A stretch of DNA of 6,986 bases from Chloroflexota bacterium. GTDB lineage: Bacteria; Chloroflexota; Limnocylindria; Limnocylindrales; CSP1-4. Position numbers and translations under genes: made by a program. The DNA lies in assembly GCA_015661135.1 (NCBI GenBank), contig JACVXW010000150.1:1-6986 (forward strand), in the 5' to 3' direction. This document shows, in pieces, positions 6,048 through 6,986 of this stretch. The notes under the pieces were generated by a model, which saw only the letters and a list, made by a program, of their open reading frames with translations, did not search any database and was not told where the DNA came from. Position 1 is the stretch's first letter. Each line of letters starts with the position of its first letter.

Positions 6048-6452
6048 ATGGATTCGAAGGTCGATCTCCTCGGGCGCGTGCCGCTCTTTGCCGCACTGGA
6101 CGAGCGCAGCATGGAGGCGGTCGCGACGCTCGCCCGCGAGCTCGACGCACCGGCCGGCACCGTCCTGATGCGCGAGGGTGACCCGGCCGAGTCGTTCTAC
6201 GTCATCGTCTCCGGCACCGTCCACGTCGAGCGGTCCGGCCTGCCGGTCCGGTCGATGACCGCCGGCGGGTTCCTCGGCGAGATCGCCCTTATCGAGCAGG
6301 GTGAACGGACCGCCACAGCGACATGCGCGACCGACTGCGAGCTGTTGGTGCTCGGAAGCTTCGAGTTCGGCCGCGTGACGGCCACGTTCCCCGAGATTCG
6401 GACGCGGATCGCGGCCGCGGTCGCGCGACGGCCACACGCCGGAGACTCTTAG
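6048..6452 (+). CDS. Stand-alone cyclic nucleotide-binding domain protein (CRP/PKA-R type fold)
   Basis: A 134-residue protein that is essentially one cyclic nucleotide-binding domain. It opens with VDLLGRVPLFAALDERSMEAVA (5-26), the usual N-terminal helical lead. The beta-roll follows (LDAPAGTVLMREGDPAESFYVIVSGTVHV, 32-60), with the phosphate-binding cassette at 75-89: FLGEIALIEQGERTATA, including G77, E78, R87 and T88. E78 and R87 are the residues that contact the ribose and phosphate in cAMP or cGMP binders, so nucleotide binding is plausible. There is no helix-turn-helix, kinase, channel or cyclase domain, and only about 20 residues follow the domain. It therefore cannot bind DNA as CRP does and probably acts by protein-protein contact. 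It is divergent from ilvD and convergent with the DUF885 gene. Confidence 0.92.
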   Translation: MDSKVDLLGRVPLFAALDERSMEAVATLARELDAPAGTVLMREGDPAESFYVIVSGTVHVERSGLPVRSMTAGGFLGEIALIEQGERTATATCATDCELLVLGSFEFGRVTATFPEIRTRIAAAVARRPHAGDS

Positions 6453-6461
6453 AGCCAGCCC

Positions 6462-6492
6462 GAGCGCCGCGGCATCAGGCCGCGGCCCGCTC
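6462..6492. terminator. GC-rich hairpin between convergent genes, possible bidirectional terminator
   Basis: GCCGCGGC (6466-6473) pairs with GCCGCGGC (6479-6486) around ATCAG. GAGC and GCTC extend the stem after a 2-nt bulge. It lies across the 22-bp gap and the end of the DUF885 coding region. No T-tract follows on either side, so intrinsic termination is uncertain. Confidence 0.35.
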
Positions 6493-6986
6493 CCGCTCGA
6501 TCCACGCTTCGACGATCTCGGCCAGCGTCGTCAGCCCGACCGCCCCGGACCCGAGGACCGTGTCGTGGAACGACCGAATCTCGAACCGGTCGCCAAGTTC
6601 CGACTCGGCCTGTCGCCGGAGCCGAAGGATCTCGAGCTGGCCGAGTTTGTACGCGAGGGCCTGCGCCGGCCAGGCGATGTAGCGGTCGATCTCGTTGGCG
6701 ATGTTGTTGTCGCCGAGTGCGGTGTGGGCGCGCATGAACTCGATCGCCTCGCCTCGGGTCCAGCCCAGGGCGTGCATGCCGGTGTCCACAACGAGCCGTC
6801 CGGCTCGCCAGGCGTCAAACGACAGGATCCCGAAGCGGTCCATGTCCGACGAATAGAGGCCCATCTCGTCGGCCAGACGTTCCGTATACAGCCCCCAGCC
6901 CTCCGCGAAGGCGTTCGAGCCCAGGTTTCGCTGGAAGGCCGGCAGGCCTTCGAGTTCCTGCGCGATCGCCAGCTGGAGGTGATGAC
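6475..6986 (-). CDS. DUF885 family protein, C-terminal part (N-terminus beyond window)
   Basis: The last 169 residues of a protein of the DUF885 family, whose full length is usually about 550-600 residues. The visible part starts at the family's most conserved stretch, (G)HHLQLAIAQEL, followed by FAEGWGLYTERLADEMGLY (about 27-45). The closing block reads WPAQALAYKLGQLEIL...ELGDRFEIRSFHDTVLGSGAVGL. The paired His with the downstream EGW glutamate resembles a metallopeptidase-type zinc site, and relatives are often annotated as putative peptidases or lipoproteins. The activity is not established here. Any signal peptide would be outside the window. The reading frame is continuous from the right edge to the TGA at 6475-6477. 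Confidence 0.92.
   Translation of the reverse strand, partial: HHLQLAIAQELEGLPAFQRNLGSNAFAEGWGLYTERLADEMGLYSSDMDRFGILSFDAWRAGRLVVDTGMHALGWTRGEAIEFMRAHTALGDNNIANEIDRYIAWPAQALAYKLGQLEILRLRRQAESELGDRFEIRSFHDTVLGSGAVGLTTLAEIVEAWIERERAAA

Noticed and set aside
5982..6437. N-terminal extension of ilvD by about 150 residues to a start at 6437
   Set aside because: The extension is the antisense of the CNB-domain gene and has no IlvD similarity. The family N-terminus begins at the ATG at 5981.
1..6986. tRNA, rRNA, CRISPR array, insertion sequence or attachment site
   Set aside because: No cloverleaf with a TTCGA-type arm, no regularly spaced repeats, no transposase-like frame and no terminal inverted repeats were seen on reading both strands.

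Overview
This is a GC-rich bacterial window of about 7 kb, with tightly packed genes mostly on the minus strand. Several traits suggest a high-GC soil or aquatic lineage, most likely Chloroflexota (Limnocylindria-like) or possibly Actinomycetota. These are strong GC bias at third codon positions, GTG starts, two genes with a -10-like box 6-7 nt before the start codon and no Shine-Dalgarno (leaderless-type), and an ECF sigma/anti-sigma pair whose anti-sigma carries a TolB/PD40-like propeller. The taxonomic placement is inference; no marker gene is present.

Layout from left to right. (1) 1-1120, minus: a small single-pass membrane protein followed with no gap by an M20-family metallopeptidase, which runs off the left edge. 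(2) 1121-1267: a short intergenic stretch with a perfect 14-bp terminator hairpin for the next gene and the presumed start region of the small-protein/M20 unit. (3) 1268-2191, minus: a secreted PD40 beta-propeller protein with a signal peptide and a good ribosome binding site. (4) 2358-4131, minus: an ECF sigma factor, a 4-nt ATGA overlap, then a membrane-anchored anti-sigma-like protein. The anti-sigma's extracytoplasmic propeller is broken by a frameshift into two frames (3080-3574 and 2358-3083). (5) 4245-5981, minus: a complete ilvD (dihydroxy-acid dehydratase, [2Fe-2S] class). (6) 6048-6452, plus: a stand-alone cyclic-nucleotide-binding-domain protein, divergent from ilvD. (7) 6475-6986, minus: the C-terminal part of a DUF885 protein, convergent with the previous gene and cut by the right edge.

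How the genes may work together. The sigma factor and its downstream membrane protein form a classical ECF regulatory unit in which the outer propeller would sense something and the cytosolic N-terminus would hold the sigma factor. The neighbouring secreted propeller has a weak promoter-like motif similar to one upstream of the sigma gene, so it could belong to the regulon (inference). ilvD, the M20 peptidase and the DUF885 protein are metabolic genes with no evident link to that unit. No RNA genes, CRISPR arrays or mobile elements were recognised, and no gap exceeds 300 bases. The oddities most worth checking are the broken anti-sigma, the in-frame TGA-GTG junction before the M20 gene, and the palindromes near the sigma and ilvD starts.
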